A DNA stretch of 64,000 bases from Streptomyces spectabilis (GCF_008704795.1 NZ_CP023690.1:1798001-1862000), one strand, 5' to 3'; positions 31,192-38,921 are shown, numbered from the stretch's first letter. Notes: generated by a model not told the origin, from the letters alone. Numbers and translations are program-made.

Positions 31192-32490
31192 TCAGTCCTT
31201 CTTCTCGAGGGTCCGCTCGACGCGGGCTTGTGCACGGGCGAGGGGATGGTTGGGCTCGCTGTCACCGGTCGTCCTGCGGGGCGGAATGCCGCCGTTGTTT
31301 CGGCGCCCGTCGGGGGCGTTCGGGTCCTTCTTCTGCTTGGCGGGTCGTTGGGAATTGACCAGTGACATTTCGCCAAGGACGGGGGTCTCCGTGACGGTCT
31401 TCACGCGGGCCTGCTGGGCGCGGGATGCGGCCTCGAGGTCGAGGGTGATTCCGACCGTCTTGCAGCCGGTGACGCGCTGCCAGGCCTCGGCCCAGATCTG
31501 CTCGGTGACGAACGCGGAGCCGCGGGCAGATCGCATCGCGTCGGCGACTGCCCACACCTCCGGGTGGTGCTTGCGCCGGTCCTCGTCGCGGCGTGCTTGT
31601 TCGCGCTCGGCGCGCTGCTGCGCGAAGGCCTTCTCCTCCCGCGCCTTTAGGTCCGCGGCCTCCTTCGCCTTACGGGCTTGCGCGCGGGCGGCATCCTCCA
31701 TGATCTTGGCCCGCTGGGAGGCGCGGCGTTCGCGCCGGGAGGGGATGCCGTCGCTCTGCTGGGCGATGCCGTGCTCGTAGACCATGAGCACGATCGGCCC
31801 GCCGAGGGAGGCGATGGCGCCGATGAGCCCGGCGTTGAAGCCGATCTCCGGCTTGGTCATGCCGCCATGCATGTTGATCGCAGCAGCGATCAACGCGGAG
31901 ATCATGACGCCGATGCGGTACGGAGTGACGTCCCGGCGGTGCGCGACCGCCCAGCCAGCGCCACACGCAAGCACGAGCGCAAGACCCTCAAGCAGCGCGG
32001 GCGCGGCGACGAGGAACTTCCGGGCGGGATCCCAGAAGTGCATGAACTGCACCGGCGCGGCAATGACCAGGCCGACGGCGTAGATGCCGCGGGCACCCCA
32101 CTTCCACCAGCGTTCAGCGCGCGTCCGCTCGGCCTGCTCCTGGGCCTCCCGCTGCGCCTGCTCGGCCTCGGCTTGTGCGGCCTTCTCGCGTTCTGCGTCG
32201 GCCTTTCTCTTCTCGGCCGCCTTCCGGGCGAGGTAGGCGTCATGGTCGGCCTGGTCCTTCTCCAGGCGCAGGCGCTGCCGCTCATTGGTGATCCGCTGCT
32301 TCTCCGCCTCCTCGACAGCCCGGGTCTTCTCGGCTTCGGCGCGGCCTTCGGATTCGATGCGCAACGCGGCAGCCTCGGCGGCCGCCCGTGTCCGGATGGC
32401 CTCCGCCTCGGCCAGCGCCACCGGGTCGAACCGGGGCTCAGGCGAGGCCACGGCAAGGCCGTTGACCTTCTTCTCGACGGAGGTGCTCAC
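31192..32490 (-). CDS. SpdB2/DUF2637-like membrane protein with long coiled coil
   Basis: A 432-residue protein. Residues 20-130 form an Ala/Glu/Arg-rich coiled coil. About four transmembrane segments lie at 133-255 (IYAVGLVIAAPVQFMHFW, FLVAAPALLEGLALVLACGA, IGVMISALIAAAINMHG, GLIGAIASLGGPIVLMVYEH), the DUF2637 type. A second coiled coil (255-310) and a basic tail follow. Spd proteins of this kind interact with TraB and help intramycelial spread. It ends 7 bp before traB. Confidence 0.75.
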   Translation of the reverse strand: MSTSVEKKVNGLAVASPEPRFDPVALAEAEAIRTRAAAEAAALRIESEGRAEAEKTRAVEEAEKQRITNERQRLRLEKDQADHDAYLARKAAEKRKADAEREKAAQAEAEQAQREAQEQAERTRAERWWKWGARGIYAVGLVIAAPVQFMHFWDPARKFLVAAPALLEGLALVLACGAGWAVAHRRDVTPYRIGVMISALIAAAINMHGGMTKPEIGFNAGLIGAIASLGGPIVLMVYEHGIAQQSDGIPSRRERRASQRAKIMEDAARAQARKAKEAADLKAREEKAFAQQRAEREQARRDEDRRKHHPEVWAVADAMRSARGSAFVTEQIWAEAWQRVTGCKTVGITLDLEAASRAQQARVKTVTETPVLGEMSLVNSQRPAKQKKDPNAPDGRRNNGGIPPRRTTGDSEPNHPLARAQARVERTLEKKD

Positions 32491-32496
32491 GGTTGA

Positions 32497-32697
32497 TCAG
32501 TCCTCTCGGTTGCGTCGGGTGGTGTGGCGGTATCCGAATCCGCCGGGCAGGTTCATGGAGGCGGTGCGGCGGCCGGTGGATGAGATCGTGTAGTGGGGTC
32601 CGCGCCGCCCGCCGAAAGTGATCGACCAGGAGCGGCGGTTGATGTTGAGTCGGACCCCGGGGAAGATCCGCCACGACCGGCGGTAAGTGATCCCCAT
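32497..32697 (-). CDS. DUF4236-like small protein
   Basis: A 66-residue protein, MGITYRRSWRIFPGVRLNIN, with SWSITFGGRRGPHYTISSTG and NLPGGFGYRH. The pattern F.PG.RLN.....SI..G......G..G..Y is that of DUF4236 N-terminal domains. Start overlaps the preceding stop (ATGA). Function unknown. Confidence 0.7.
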   Translation of the reverse strand: MGITYRRSWRIFPGVRLNINRRSWSITFGGRRGPHYTISSTGRRTASMNLPGGFGYRHTTRRNRED

Positions 32698-32894
32698 CAA
32701 GTGGCCTCCGACCGAACCGACCGCCACGCCACCACCAGCAGCGCAACCGTGAGGACCGAGGGCTGCAGCAGGAGCGCCAGGCCGCCACTCAGCCCGAGCC
32801 CGACCGCGGCACCGATGGCCGCAGCCAGGCCGGGAAAGATCCCGACGAGGAACAAGACGGCTGCGAGCAGCAGCCAGCCGACAAGCCGCTTCAT
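32697..32894 (-). CDS. Small membrane protein
   Basis: A 65-residue protein with two to three hydrophobic stretches (LVGWLLLAAVLFLVGIFPGL, GLGLSGGLALLLQPSVLTVA). Translationally coupled to the DUF4236 gene. Probably a plasmid spread accessory; inferred from place and topology. Confidence 0.6.
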   Translation of the reverse strand: MKRLVGWLLLAAVLFLVGIFPGLAAAIGAAVGLGLSGGLALLLQPSVLTVALLVVAWRSVRSEAT

Positions 32895-32949
32895 GGCGGC
32901 CTCCGATCAAAACGAGGTGTGGGATTGAGGGGTGCTGAGGGATGTCCAA

Positions 32950-32972
32950 GGCGCACGTGCCAGACGTGCGCC
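32950..32972. terminator. Hairpin between two small membrane genes
   Basis: GGCGCACGT (32950-32958) and ACGTGCGCC (32964-32972) make a perfect 9-bp stem with a 5-base loop in an 89-bp gap of the transfer operon. Confidence 0.5.
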
Positions 32973-32983
32973 GAGGGCCACCA

Positions 32984-33181
32984 TCAGTCCTGGGCGCGGT
33001 CCGCGCGACGGGCGAAGTAGACGTCGACCAGGTAGTCCATGACCGCGCACACGACGAGCGCGGTGGCGATAGTGGCGGTAGCACGCCACGGCTCCGCCAC
33101 GCCCACGGCGGCGACATCCCGGACCGTGATGGCGGCCGCGAACGCCGGAGCGATCATCACCAGCCAGATCAGATACCGCAT
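32984..33181 (-). CDS. Small membrane protein
   Basis: A 65-residue protein with two transmembrane helices (YLIWLVMIAPAFAAAITV, ATATIATALVVCAVMDYLV) and a charged tail. Stop and start overlap with the upstream gene. Unknown role in the transfer operon. Confidence 0.6.
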   Translation of the reverse strand: MRYLIWLVMIAPAFAAAITVRDVAAVGVAEPWRATATIATALVVCAVMDYLVDVYFARRADRAQD

Positions 33182-33390
33182 CAGCCGCCCCGCTTCTTCG
33201 TACCGCCGTGCCAGAAGCTGACCTTCGCTGCGGCGTCATTCGCTGCGGCGTTCAGGCGCTGGTACTCGTCGGTCTCGTGCCGGATCCCGGCCGCGAACTC
33301 ACGGTCTGAGTTCTCGTTCAGCGCCTTGTCCGCCGCCTTCATCTCTGCGATCGCTTCCTTCTCCTCGGGGGTCCTACGGAACACACCCAC
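33181..33390 (-). CDS. Small charged helical protein
   Basis: A 69-residue protein, MGVFRRTPEEKEAIAEMKAA, with helix-forming composition and a basic, Gly-rich end. Coupled to the membrane protein gene downstream by a shared base at stop and start. Function unknown. Confidence 0.6.
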   Translation of the reverse strand: MGVFRRTPEEKEAIAEMKAADKALNENSDREFAAGIRHETDEYQRLNAAANDAAAKVSFWHGGTKKRGG

Positions 33391-33415
33391 GCCGGGGCTC
33401 CTCTCTCGGGTCGGG

Positions 33416-33592
33416 TCACCACCAGATGGATGGCTTCTTCGGTACGCGGTTCGGACAGCCGTTGATCATGTGGTCGACGCACTGCGGGCAGTCGCCTTTC
33501 GACGGCACGTAGCCGCTGGACCAGACGTTGTGCAGCACGTGCGCGTGGTGCCAGCACTGCGGGCACTCCCCCGGCGGCGTCGCCTGCGGCAT
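33416..33592 (-). CDS. 58-residue zinc-binding microprotein
   Basis: MPQATPPGECPQCWHHAHVL then VPSKGDCPQCVDHMINGC: two CPQC knuckles with His residues between them, a probable zinc ribbon. The ATG (33590-33592) overlaps the preceding stop as ATGA. Function unknown. Confidence 0.6.
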   Translation of the reverse strand: MPQATPPGECPQCWHHAHVLHNVWSSGYVPSKGDCPQCVDHMINGCPNRVPKKPSIWW

Positions 33593-33735
33593 CAGTCGAC
33601 GAGGTCGTCGGCCGTGAGACCGCCGGGACAGGGGTGCGCGGTAGCGCCGTCACCGGTCACAATCACCGTGGTGACGGTGTTCTCATCCGTCCGCTCGCTC
33701 TCCACAAACCCGAACTCAGAGTCCTGCTGACCCAT
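33592..33735 (-). CDS. 47-residue acidic protein
   Basis: MGQQDSEFGFVESERTDENT, then TVTTVIVTGDGATAHPC. AAGGAG precedes ATG 33735. It shares a short strand-rich TVT.VIVTGDG pattern with other small products of this operon. Unknown. Confidence 0.55.
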   Translation of the reverse strand: MGQQDSEFGFVESERTDENTVTTVIVTGDGATAHPCPGGLTADDLVD

Positions 33736-33816
33736 GACTAGCTCCTTCCTGGTTCCGGGGCTGTCCCGGCTCCCCTCACCGCCGGGCATGCAAGGTCCGG
33801 CGGATCGGGCAACCGG

Positions 33817-33999
33817 TCAGCGGTTGAAGGTGTGGCTGACCTGGCCGTGGTCGCCGTTGATGTAGGTGGTGCCGTCGCCGTGGGTGACCGTGACCGTGGT
33901 CTGGCTGGCGTCGACGGTGTCGGTGGTGCCGGACTGCACGATCGTGTGCACGTCCGAGCCGTCCACCTCATTGCTGGTGCTGGGGGTGCGGTCGCCCAT
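33817..33999 (-). CDS. 60-residue beta-rich protein
   Basis: MGDRTPSTSNEVDGSDVHTI, then TTVTVTHGDGTTYINGDHGQ. Small, Thr/Asp-rich, probably a beta hairpin fold. GAGGAG precedes the ATG at 33999. Function unknown. Confidence 0.55.
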   Translation of the reverse strand: MGDRTPSTSNEVDGSDVHTIVQSGTTDTVDASQTTVTVTHGDGTTYINGDHGQVSHTFNR

Positions 34000-34039
34000 C
34001 ACGGGCTCCTCTCAAGCTGGTTGAAGCAGGGGAATGGGA

Positions 34040-34186
34040 TCAGCGGGGCTGGTCTTCGTCGTCCGTGTTGTCCTCGCCCGCGGGGCCGGTGATGACGGTG
34101 TAGATGTCGCCGGTGCCGGTGTGGAGAGGAGCGTTCGACACCCCGATCACCACCCGCGCCTTCGCTGCGATCTCGCTGTAGTCCAT
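34040..34186 (-). CDS. 48-residue protein
   Basis: MDYSEIAAKARVVIGVSNAP, then GDIYTVITGPAGEDN and an acidic end. AAGGAGGG precedes ATG 34186, and codon use is strongly G+C at third positions. Resembles its neighbours in having a single ITG/VTG strand motif. Function unknown. Confidence 0.5.
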   Translation of the reverse strand: MDYSEIAAKARVVIGVSNAPLHTGTGDIYTVITGPAGEDNTDDEDQPR

Positions 34187-34224
34187 GGCGGCAAGCCCTC
34201 CTTGATCAGTTCTGGTTAGGTTCG

Positions 34225-34677
34225 TCAGCCGTACAGGGCGCGGCGGGCCATCTGCCGCAGCGCGGAATGGGATTCCCGGGCGCGCCGCCCGATCTCCGCG
34301 ACCGCGTCCTCATCGACCGCGCCCGGCTCCGACGCGGCATCACCGAGGGCCACCACCAGCTCCCGCGCCTCTTCCGCCGCAGCCAGCAGCCGCTGATCGG
34401 CTGTAGCCGTGTACAGGTAGTCGATCGCCTCAGTGAGCGCGTCACGGGCCGCATACCGGGCAGCGAGCGACTCATCGGTGTCGTCGCGACCCAACCTCCG
34501 GGCGCGGATCTTCATGTACTGCCTGCCGCGAAAGCGGACATAGGCCCGGAGTACGCCCCGGACCGCGGCCACAAACTCCGCACGCCGACGCTCCGCACGC
34601 ACCCGCCGATCCCCGATCAGCGCCTGCACCAACACACCCGCCAGAGCAGCGGCCGCAGCCACAATCGCCGCAGACAC
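34225..34677 (-). CDS. Membrane-anchored helical protein
   Basis: A 150-residue protein. One N-terminal transmembrane segment (IVAAAAALAGVLVQALIGD) is followed by a cytosolic, Arg/Ala/Glu-rich helical domain (RRAEFVAAVRGVLRAYVRFR, LLAAAEEARELVVALG). Common in Streptomyces mobile DNA as an unnamed family. Starts two bases after its upstream neighbour ends. Confidence 0.6.
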   Translation of the reverse strand: MSAAIVAAAAALAGVLVQALIGDRRVRAERRRAEFVAAVRGVLRAYVRFRGRQYMKIRARRLGRDDTDESLAARYAARDALTEAIDYLYTATADQRLLAAAEEARELVVALGDAASEPGAVDEDAVAEIGRRARESHSALRQMARRALYG

Positions 34678-34678
34678 G

Positions 34679-34867
34679 TCAGCCCTGCCGACCGCGGCGG
34701 ATGCTCTCCTCAGCCAGGCCCTGGCAGCGGGCTGCGTTCTCCCCGTGGACCTCCGCGAGCCCTGAGCCCTCCGCCTCCAGCTGCCGCGTGCGGTGGTAGT
34801 CCCGCGCCTCGATCAGCCGGTGCACCTCGTCATCGGCACTGTCCTCGCCGCCGTAGTCACGGGTCAT
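34679..34867 (-). CDS. Small charged protein
   Basis: A 62-residue protein, MTRDYGGEDSADDEVHRLIE, helical, with many His, Arg and Glu residues. CAGGAGAG precedes ATG 34867. Function unknown. Confidence 0.6.
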   Translation of the reverse strand: MTRDYGGEDSADDEVHRLIEARDYHRTRQLEAEGSGLAEVHGENAARCQGLAEESIRRGRQG

Positions 34868-34969
34868 GACTCTCTCCTGTCTAGTGATCGATCCCGGATA
34901 GGGGTCGTGCGCGCCCCGGGCCCGCTTCGAACGAGCACCATCGCGGCGTATACCGGGGCCTGGAGCCGT

Positions 34970-35004
34970 GGCGGCGAGGGAACTCACCCGCTCCCCTCGC
35001 CGCC
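34970..35004. repeat. Intercistronic hairpin element, copy A
   Basis: GGCGGCGAGGG (34970-34980) pairs with CCCTCGCCGCC (34994-35004), in the 160-bp gap 34868-35027. The sequence GGAGCCGTGGCGGCGAGGG at its left side recurs in copies B and C. Confidence 0.55.
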
Positions 35005-35027
35005 GGTCGAGACCAGCGAGCAGCCAG

Positions 35028-35174
35028 TCAGTCGTCGGCGTTCGTAACCGTGACGGAGGCGACGTGCGGCGCCTGGAACGGCAGGTCCTCGTACTCACGG
35101 GCGGTGGCGTCGTCGCTGACGGTGGTCTCGATGACGCGGCCGTCGGATTCGGTGATGGTGACGAGCTTGGCCAT
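35028..35174 (-). CDS. 48-residue protein
   Basis: MAKLVTITESDGRVIETTVS, then AREYEDLPFQAPHVASVTVT. A short strand-turn-strand pattern. AGGAGGC stands before ATG 35174. Unknown; similar in style to the other microproteins of the operon. Confidence 0.55.
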   Translation of the reverse strand: MAKLVTITESDGRVIETTVSDDATAREYEDLPFQAPHVASVTVTNADD

Positions 35175-35215
35175 GGGGTGCCTCCTGTTGGATCGGGGGT
35201 GGTCGTGAAGGGATT

Positions 35216-35635
35216 TCAGCGAGTCGGAGCGACAGCCGCGTCGATGATCTCGGGATGGTCGAACGCCAGCGGCGGCAAGTCACCCAGGGGCCACCACTGC
35301 GCGCGGGTCGCGTCGTCCCCGGCCTCGATGGCCGTGCCGGGCAGGACGGTCAGGTGGTAGGCGACGCTGACGTACCTGCCACGCGGATCACGACCGGGCC
35401 GGTCGAACGCGCCGACCTGCTCCAACTCCGCCTCGGACGCGTACACGCCAGCCTCTTCAGCCAGCTCGCGGGCAGCGGCGGCACGGCTCGTCTCACCGGG
35501 GTCGACGTACCCGCCAGGCAGCGCCCACTGCCCCTTGAACGGATCCCAGCCGCGCTCAATCAGCAGGACATACCCGTCAGTCGTGGTGACGACCACGTCA
35601 GCGGTGAAGCGGATCGCCTCAAACGTCTCGGTCAT
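35216..35635 (-). CDS. NUDIX hydrolase
   Basis: A 139-residue protein with the complete Nudix box GGYVDPGETSRAAAARELAE followed by EAGV (G-x5-E-x7-R-E-x2-E-E-x-G). N-terminal strands (FTADVVVTTTDGYVLLIERG) and WPLGDLPPLAFDHPEII complete the fold. Nudix enzymes cleave nucleoside diphosphates linked to another group; the PFKGQWALPGGYV start resembles ADP-ribose/NMN-type members. Substrate not determinable. It lies alone among transfer operon microproteins. Confidence 0.9.
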   Translation of the reverse strand: MTETFEAIRFTADVVVTTTDGYVLLIERGWDPFKGQWALPGGYVDPGETSRAAAARELAEEAGVYASEAELEQVGAFDRPGRDPRGRYVSVAYHLTVLPGTAIEAGDDATRAQWWPLGDLPPLAFDHPEIIDAAVAPTR

Positions 35636-35663
35636 GACGCCTCTCAAAGATCGGAAGAAGGGA

Positions 35664-35703
35664 GCCGTGGCGGCGGAAGGGGGAATGAACCCGCCGCCAC
35701 GGC
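35664..35703. repeat. Intercistronic hairpin element, copy B
   Basis: GCCGTGGCGGCGG (35664-35676) and CCGCCGCCACGGC (35691-35703), a perfect 13-bp stem with a 14-base loop, between the Nudix gene and its upstream neighbour. Confidence 0.6.
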
Positions 35704-35714
35704 GGCTTGGATGA

Positions 35715-35966
35715 TCAGCGGCGGCGAGCGGCCTCAGCGCCGATGTCGTGCACGTCGATCCCGGCGGCCTCAGCCACGGCAGTGAGCCGATGCGACTCAC
35801 CGACCGCCGCCTGCCAATACGGATCCGAAGTGTGGTCCTGGCCCTTCGCGTTCAGACCGTCCGCGATACGGCGACACACATTCATCTGATCGGCAGCAGC
35901 ACCGACAGCATCGGCGGTGCGGGCACGGTCATCGAGCTGACTCTGCAACCAGGCAGGCTTGGACAT
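35715..35966 (-). CDS. Small helical protein, unknown
   Basis: An 83-residue protein, MSKPAWLQSQLDDRARTADA, all-helical by composition (VCRRIADGLNAKGQD, HRLTAVAEAAGIDVHDIG). Function not recognised. Confidence 0.6.
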   Translation of the reverse strand: MSKPAWLQSQLDDRARTADAVGAAADQMNVCRRIADGLNAKGQDHTSDPYWQAAVGESHRLTAVAEAAGIDVHDIGAEAARRR

Positions 35967-35977
35967 AGCGATCTCCT

Positions 35978-36175
35978 TCAGCGAATGCGGATGATGTTGA
36001 TCGGTTCGGGGTCGAGCACGGTCCCGCCCCGATTCAGACGGTGATGCAGCCGGTCAGCCTTCGCGGCGGTCTTCACCACCGCCTCCTTGGCGCTCTCAGC
36101 GCGGGCGCTGTACGTGTACCGGCCGCCCACACCAGGGCCTTCGGCACCTATGCGAGTCACAGTCCAACGAGGCAT
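35978..36175 (-). CDS. Small basic protein, unknown
   Basis: A 65-residue protein, MPRWTVTRIGAEGPGVGGRY, then SARAESAKEAVVKTAAKADR. ATG 36175 chosen over an adjacent in-frame start three bases upstream. Beta-hairpin followed by helix. Unknown. Confidence 0.6.
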   Translation of the reverse strand: MPRWTVTRIGAEGPGVGGRYTYSARAESAKEAVVKTAAKADRLHHRLNRGGTVLDPEPINIIRIR

Positions 36176-36210
36176 CACAAATCCCCTTCGCGATCAGACA
36201 GTGGCTGGGA

Positions 36211-36248
36211 GCCGTGACGGCGAGGGGGAGCACACCCGCCGCCACGGC
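36211..36248. repeat. Intercistronic hairpin element, copy C
   Basis: GCCGTGACGGCG (36211-36222) and CGCCGCCACGGC (36237-36248) pair with one mismatch. Third member of the family that includes 34970-35004 and 35664-35703. Confidence 0.5.
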
Positions 36249-36261
36249 CGATCAAGCGGGA

Positions 36262-36648
36262 TCAGCGGAAACGCCCGCAGTTGCAGTCCGGCCCGTGATT
36301 CGTCGCCAACGCATGCAGGTCACTGACCGTCAGATCACCGAGCCTCCCCCTGGCCGTCAGGCCGCTCAGATCACCGAGGGGCAGCTTGTCGGTGGCCAGC
36401 TTCCAGTCGCCCTCGAGGATCACCGTCCTCCCGCGGCGGCGGATCGTCCCCGCGCTGACAACCTGCTTACGCCGCTCCTCAGCAGCAGCACGCTCCCGCT
36501 CCCGACGTCGCGCACTACGCTCCCGAAACGCCAGCTCAGCCTCATCAGGCTGCGCAGGCACCCGCCGCTCCGACGGCTTCTGCGCGGCGAAGTACCGCTC
36601 CTCCGCAGTCGGCATCTCGCTGAACTTCCTACGGCCGAACAAGCCCAC
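36262..36648 (-). CDS. Basic helical protein, unknown
   Basis: A 128-residue protein, MGLFGRRKFSEMPTAEERYF. Residues 40-70 are an Arg/Glu-rich helix (RERSARRRERERAAAEERRK). The C-terminus has LGDLTVSDLHALATNHG and CNCG. No family recognised. Confidence 0.6.
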   Translation of the reverse strand: MGLFGRRKFSEMPTAEERYFAAQKPSERRVPAQPDEAELAFRERSARRRERERAAAEERRKQVVSAGTIRRRGRTVILEGDWKLATDKLPLGDLSGLTARGRLGDLTVSDLHALATNHGPDCNCGRFR

Positions 36649-36709
36649 GACAAGCTCCTCTCACAACAGGGGAAGTGCAGATCAGAGACCCGAACGAAGA
36701 CCGGCCGAC

Positions 36710-36946
36710 TCAAGCCGCCGCGGGATAGTCGAAACCCAGCAACTCATCGACCAACAGCGGATCCAGCGCGTAAGCGTGGTCCAGGACCAGCGCCTCCATG
36801 TCGGGGCGGCCCGCCTCACGCGCCGCAGCGAAATCCGCAAACAGATCCGCCACCGCCGCGTCACGAACCTCACCCACCGACGTCTGCGACCGGCGCTTCA
36901 CGCCGAGCTCCGTCGCCGCGTGATCCGCATCGAACAGCACCGTCAC
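36710..36946 (-). CDS. Small acidic protein, unknown
   Basis: A 78-residue protein from GTG 36946 (GTGA overlap with the preceding stop). It contains VGEVRDAAVADLFADFAAAR and ends LLVDELLGFDYPAAA. Helical. Function unknown. Confidence 0.6.
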   Translation of the reverse strand: MTVLFDADHAATELGVKRRSQTSVGEVRDAAVADLFADFAAAREAGRPDMEALVLDHAYALDPLLVDELLGFDYPAAA

Positions 36947-37308
36947 CGCCGGCCACCGCCCGAGGGAAGCTCGGCCGGCCGGGACTGCCCGCCCGACCGC
37001 TGCTGCAGCCACGCCACCGCCGCCGGAACCAGCTCCGGAAAGTCCGCAGCCAGCGGCGCCTCATCGATATCCCGCATGATGAACTCGACCGGGATCAGCC
37101 GCAGAAACTCGCGCTTCGCCCGGAAGGTGTCACCCGAAGCGATATCCACCAGCTCCACAAGCTCGAACTGGGCGCACTCCACCTGACAGACCCGCTCCGC
37201 GCCCGCCTGCCCCAGCAAGTGCTTCACCGGATCCCGGTACAGGACGAAGTCCTCGAGGCCGATACGACGGGCCGCACTCACACCCACCCTGATCACGATG
37301 TCAGCCAT
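36943..37308 (-). CDS. Transfer operon protein, unknown
   Basis: A 121-residue protein, MADIVIRVGVSAARRIGLED, with a beta-rich N-terminal half (CQVECAQFELVELVDIASGD, FLRLIPVEFIM) and a disordered tail. Start overlaps the preceding stop. No family recognised. Confidence 0.6.
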   Translation of the reverse strand: MADIVIRVGVSAARRIGLEDFVLYRDPVKHLLGQAGAERVCQVECAQFELVELVDIASGDTFRAKREFLRLIPVEFIMRDIDEAPLAADFPELVPAAVAWLQQRSGGQSRPAELPSGGGRR

Positions 37309-37697
37309 CACGCCACCCCCGTCGGGTACGGGCGCGGACGCCGCGACTTGAGCAGAACCTCGTAACTCGACTTCCCGTCACCCTCAGCCGACACGACCAG
37401 GAACGCGTCCGAGTCGAGATCCATCACCACGTCGACCGCGACACCCTCACGACGACGCTGCTGCGCAAACTCCTCCGCCGGCCACGAACCACGCGGACCA
37501 CCCGCCGGAAACGACGCCAGAACCGTGCGCCGCGGACGGACATACGACGCCGCCACATGCGCCGCCACATCAGCAGCCGACAACGACGGAACCGACAGAG
37601 CACGCTCCAAACGGAGCAGAGCAGCACGCGCAGCAGAAGGAAGCGGAGCAGTAGGGCGGAGAGCGGGTTCGGGCGGGGCAGGGGTTGCCGTGGCCAT
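37308..37697 (-). CDS. Transfer operon protein, unknown
   Basis: A 129-residue protein. The Pro/Ala-rich N-terminus (TPAPPEPALRPTAPLP) is followed by LRLERALSVPSLSAADVAAH and a beta-rich end (VAVDVVMDLDSDAFLVVSAE). Coupled by ATGA to the HTH gene. Not recognised. Confidence 0.6.
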   Translation of the reverse strand: MATATPAPPEPALRPTAPLPSAARAALLRLERALSVPSLSAADVAAHVAASYVRPRRTVLASFPAGGPRGSWPAEEFAQQRRREGVAVDVVMDLDSDAFLVVSAEGDGKSSYEVLLKSRRPRPYPTGVA

Positions 37698-37966
37698 CAG
37701 GCCACCTCCTCATGAGCAGGAAGATCCGCCTCCAGGACGGACTCGGGGATTTCCGTTGGGACCACCCGCGCCGAGCGGAGGTAGTCGTCGATAGCGGACT
37801 GGGAGATGCGGAAGCGGGGGCGAAGCGCCCCCCTAGCGATGTTGATCGCGGCGAGATGCCCGGATTCGATCAGGCGGCGCACATGTTGCGGGGTGCTACC
37901 AATGCGCGCCGCCACCTCTCCGGTAGTCAGGTAACCGCCCACAGAGGCGGCAGAAGCAGACGTCAC
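37697..37966 (-). CDS. Excisionase-type HTH protein, first gene of the transfer operon
   Basis: An 89-residue protein with a winged HTH of the excisionase/HTH_17 type at residues 11-60: YLTTGEVAARIGSTPQHVRR then LIESGHLAAINIARG and FRISQSAIDDYL. GTG 37966 has GGGGAG upstream. It is the first gene behind the operator-covered promoter, so it may tune the operon; in the absence of an integrase, an excisionase role is less likely. Confidence 0.75.
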   Translation of the reverse strand: MTSASAASVGGYLTTGEVAARIGSTPQHVRRLIESGHLAAINIARGALRPRFRISQSAIDDYLRSARVVPTEIPESVLEADLPAHEEVA

Positions 37967-38001
37967 TGGGTGCTCCCCTGCGGTCGACTGGGGCGGACAC
38001 C

Positions 38002-38050
38002 ATTAGAGAACCAGATCGCTTCAGAGCAATCAATAGCTCTCTAGAGCGCT
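38002..38050 (-). promoter_or_regulatory. Transfer operon promoter with two GntR operator sites
   Basis: On the minus strand -35 TTGCTC (38029-38024), 16 bp, -10 TCTAAT (38007-38002). One operator-like site (38017-38031, TTGCTCTGAAGCGAT) covers the -35; a second (38035-38050, AGCGCTCTAGAGAGCT) lies just upstream. Both match the site at 38972-38985 in front of the regulator genes. Confidence 0.6.
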
Positions 38051-38072
38051 TGGCTGAAAATGAGCATACAGA

Positions 38073-38100
38073 AAGCCCCCACCCGTAAGGGCGGGGGCTT
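38073..38100 (-). terminator. Intrinsic terminator of the GntR gene
   Basis: On the minus strand AAGCCCCCGCCC, loop TTAC, GGGTGGGGGCTT, then TTCTGT: an 11-of-12-bp stem followed by a T-rich run, 11 bp past the GntR stop codon. It separates the repressor gene from the transfer promoter. Confidence 0.8.
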
Positions 38101-38111
38101 GACTACGCAGG

Positions 38112-38867
38112 TCAGGCCGGGAAGTCGTAGACCAGCAGGTACTTCGAGGCGTCCAAAACCATACGGTTGACCTCTACGACACGACCCGTCACCTCATAGG
38201 CAGTGCGGCAGATCTCGACAACCGGCGTAGCTGCAGCGAGCCCCAGGTCCTCCGACTCTGCCGCCGAAGGCATGCGGCAGCGCAGTTCCTCCCGGAAGCG
38301 CACGGGGCCATGACCGGCCTCCCGGAGCCTCGCGTAAGTGCCACCAGGCCCAGAATCGACTTGGGTGATCCTGGTTCCACGAGCAAGGTCTTCGGGAATG
38401 TACGAGGTCGATCGAATCACGGGAACACCGTCAACCAAGTACTTGCGGTTGCGGCGCCAGACAAGATCACCCTCTTCGAGGTCAAGAGTGCGGGCTACGT
38501 CCGCGGACACCGGAGCCTGCTCGATCTGTACATCCACCGGCTCCAGGCGCCGGTTCTCCACATCGACATCCCAAATCGATTTACCTTCACCCCACTGCTC
38601 ACCGGAGAGTCGACGCAGCGCGTTGCGAACGATGGGGCGCCACCTGCGGATATAGACACCAGAACCAACCCGAGACTCAGTAACACCTTCATCACGAAGC
38701 ACTCCGAGCGCCTGCCGAACGGTGCCAGGCGCGACGCCGTACTCCTCCGCAAGGCTTCGCTCAGGGGGCAGCTTGTCGCCGTCAGCGAACTCCCCCGCAT
38801 CGATGCGGCCTCGCAGTTCGTCGGCGATCTGCCGGTACTTCAGTGGCTCGCCGGGCTTGCGCGGCAC
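38112..38867 (-). CDS. GntR/UTRA-family repressor (KorSA-like)
   Basis: A 251-residue protein from GTG 38867 (GAGGAGG upstream). The GntR winged helix is at 8-72 (YRQIADELRGRIDAGEF, KLPPERSLAEEYGVAPGTVR, GVYIRRW). The UTRA effector domain fills the C-terminal half (VWRRNRKYLVDGVPVIRSTS, PVVEICRTAYEVTGRVVEVN). KorSA/TraR-type GntR proteins repress transfer genes and themselves in Streptomyces plasmids. Operator-like sites precede both this gene and the transfer operon. Ligand unknown. Confidence 0.85.
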   Translation of the reverse strand: MPRKPGEPLKYRQIADELRGRIDAGEFADGDKLPPERSLAEEYGVAPGTVRQALGVLRDEGVTESRVGSGVYIRRWRPIVRNALRRLSGEQWGEGKSIWDVDVENRRLEPVDVQIEQAPVSADVARTLDLEEGDLVWRRNRKYLVDGVPVIRSTSYIPEDLARGTRITQVDSGPGGTYARLREAGHGPVRFREELRCRMPSAAESEDLGLAAATPVVEICRTAYEVTGRVVEVNRMVLDASKYLLVYDFPA

Positions 38868-38889
38868 GTGACCTCCTCGGGATGGATTC

Positions 38890-38902
38890 CTCCAGAGCAA
38901 CG
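38890..38902. promoter_or_regulatory. Operator-like site in the GntR leader
   Basis: On the minus strand GTTGCTCTGGAG, matching the core TTGCTCTAGAG of the other sites at 10 of 11 positions. It lies some 23 bp upstream of the repressor start codon, where binding could give autoregulation. Confidence 0.4.
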
Positions 38903-38921
38903 CTACCCGCTACACCTCACG

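Noticed and set aside
29712..31358. Plus-strand frame of 548 codons
   Set aside because: Antisense of traB, without recognisable motif.
37697..37966. Reading the HTH protein as a true excisionase
   Set aside because: No integrase accompanies it and it opens the transfer operon; the fold is shared by many small regulators.
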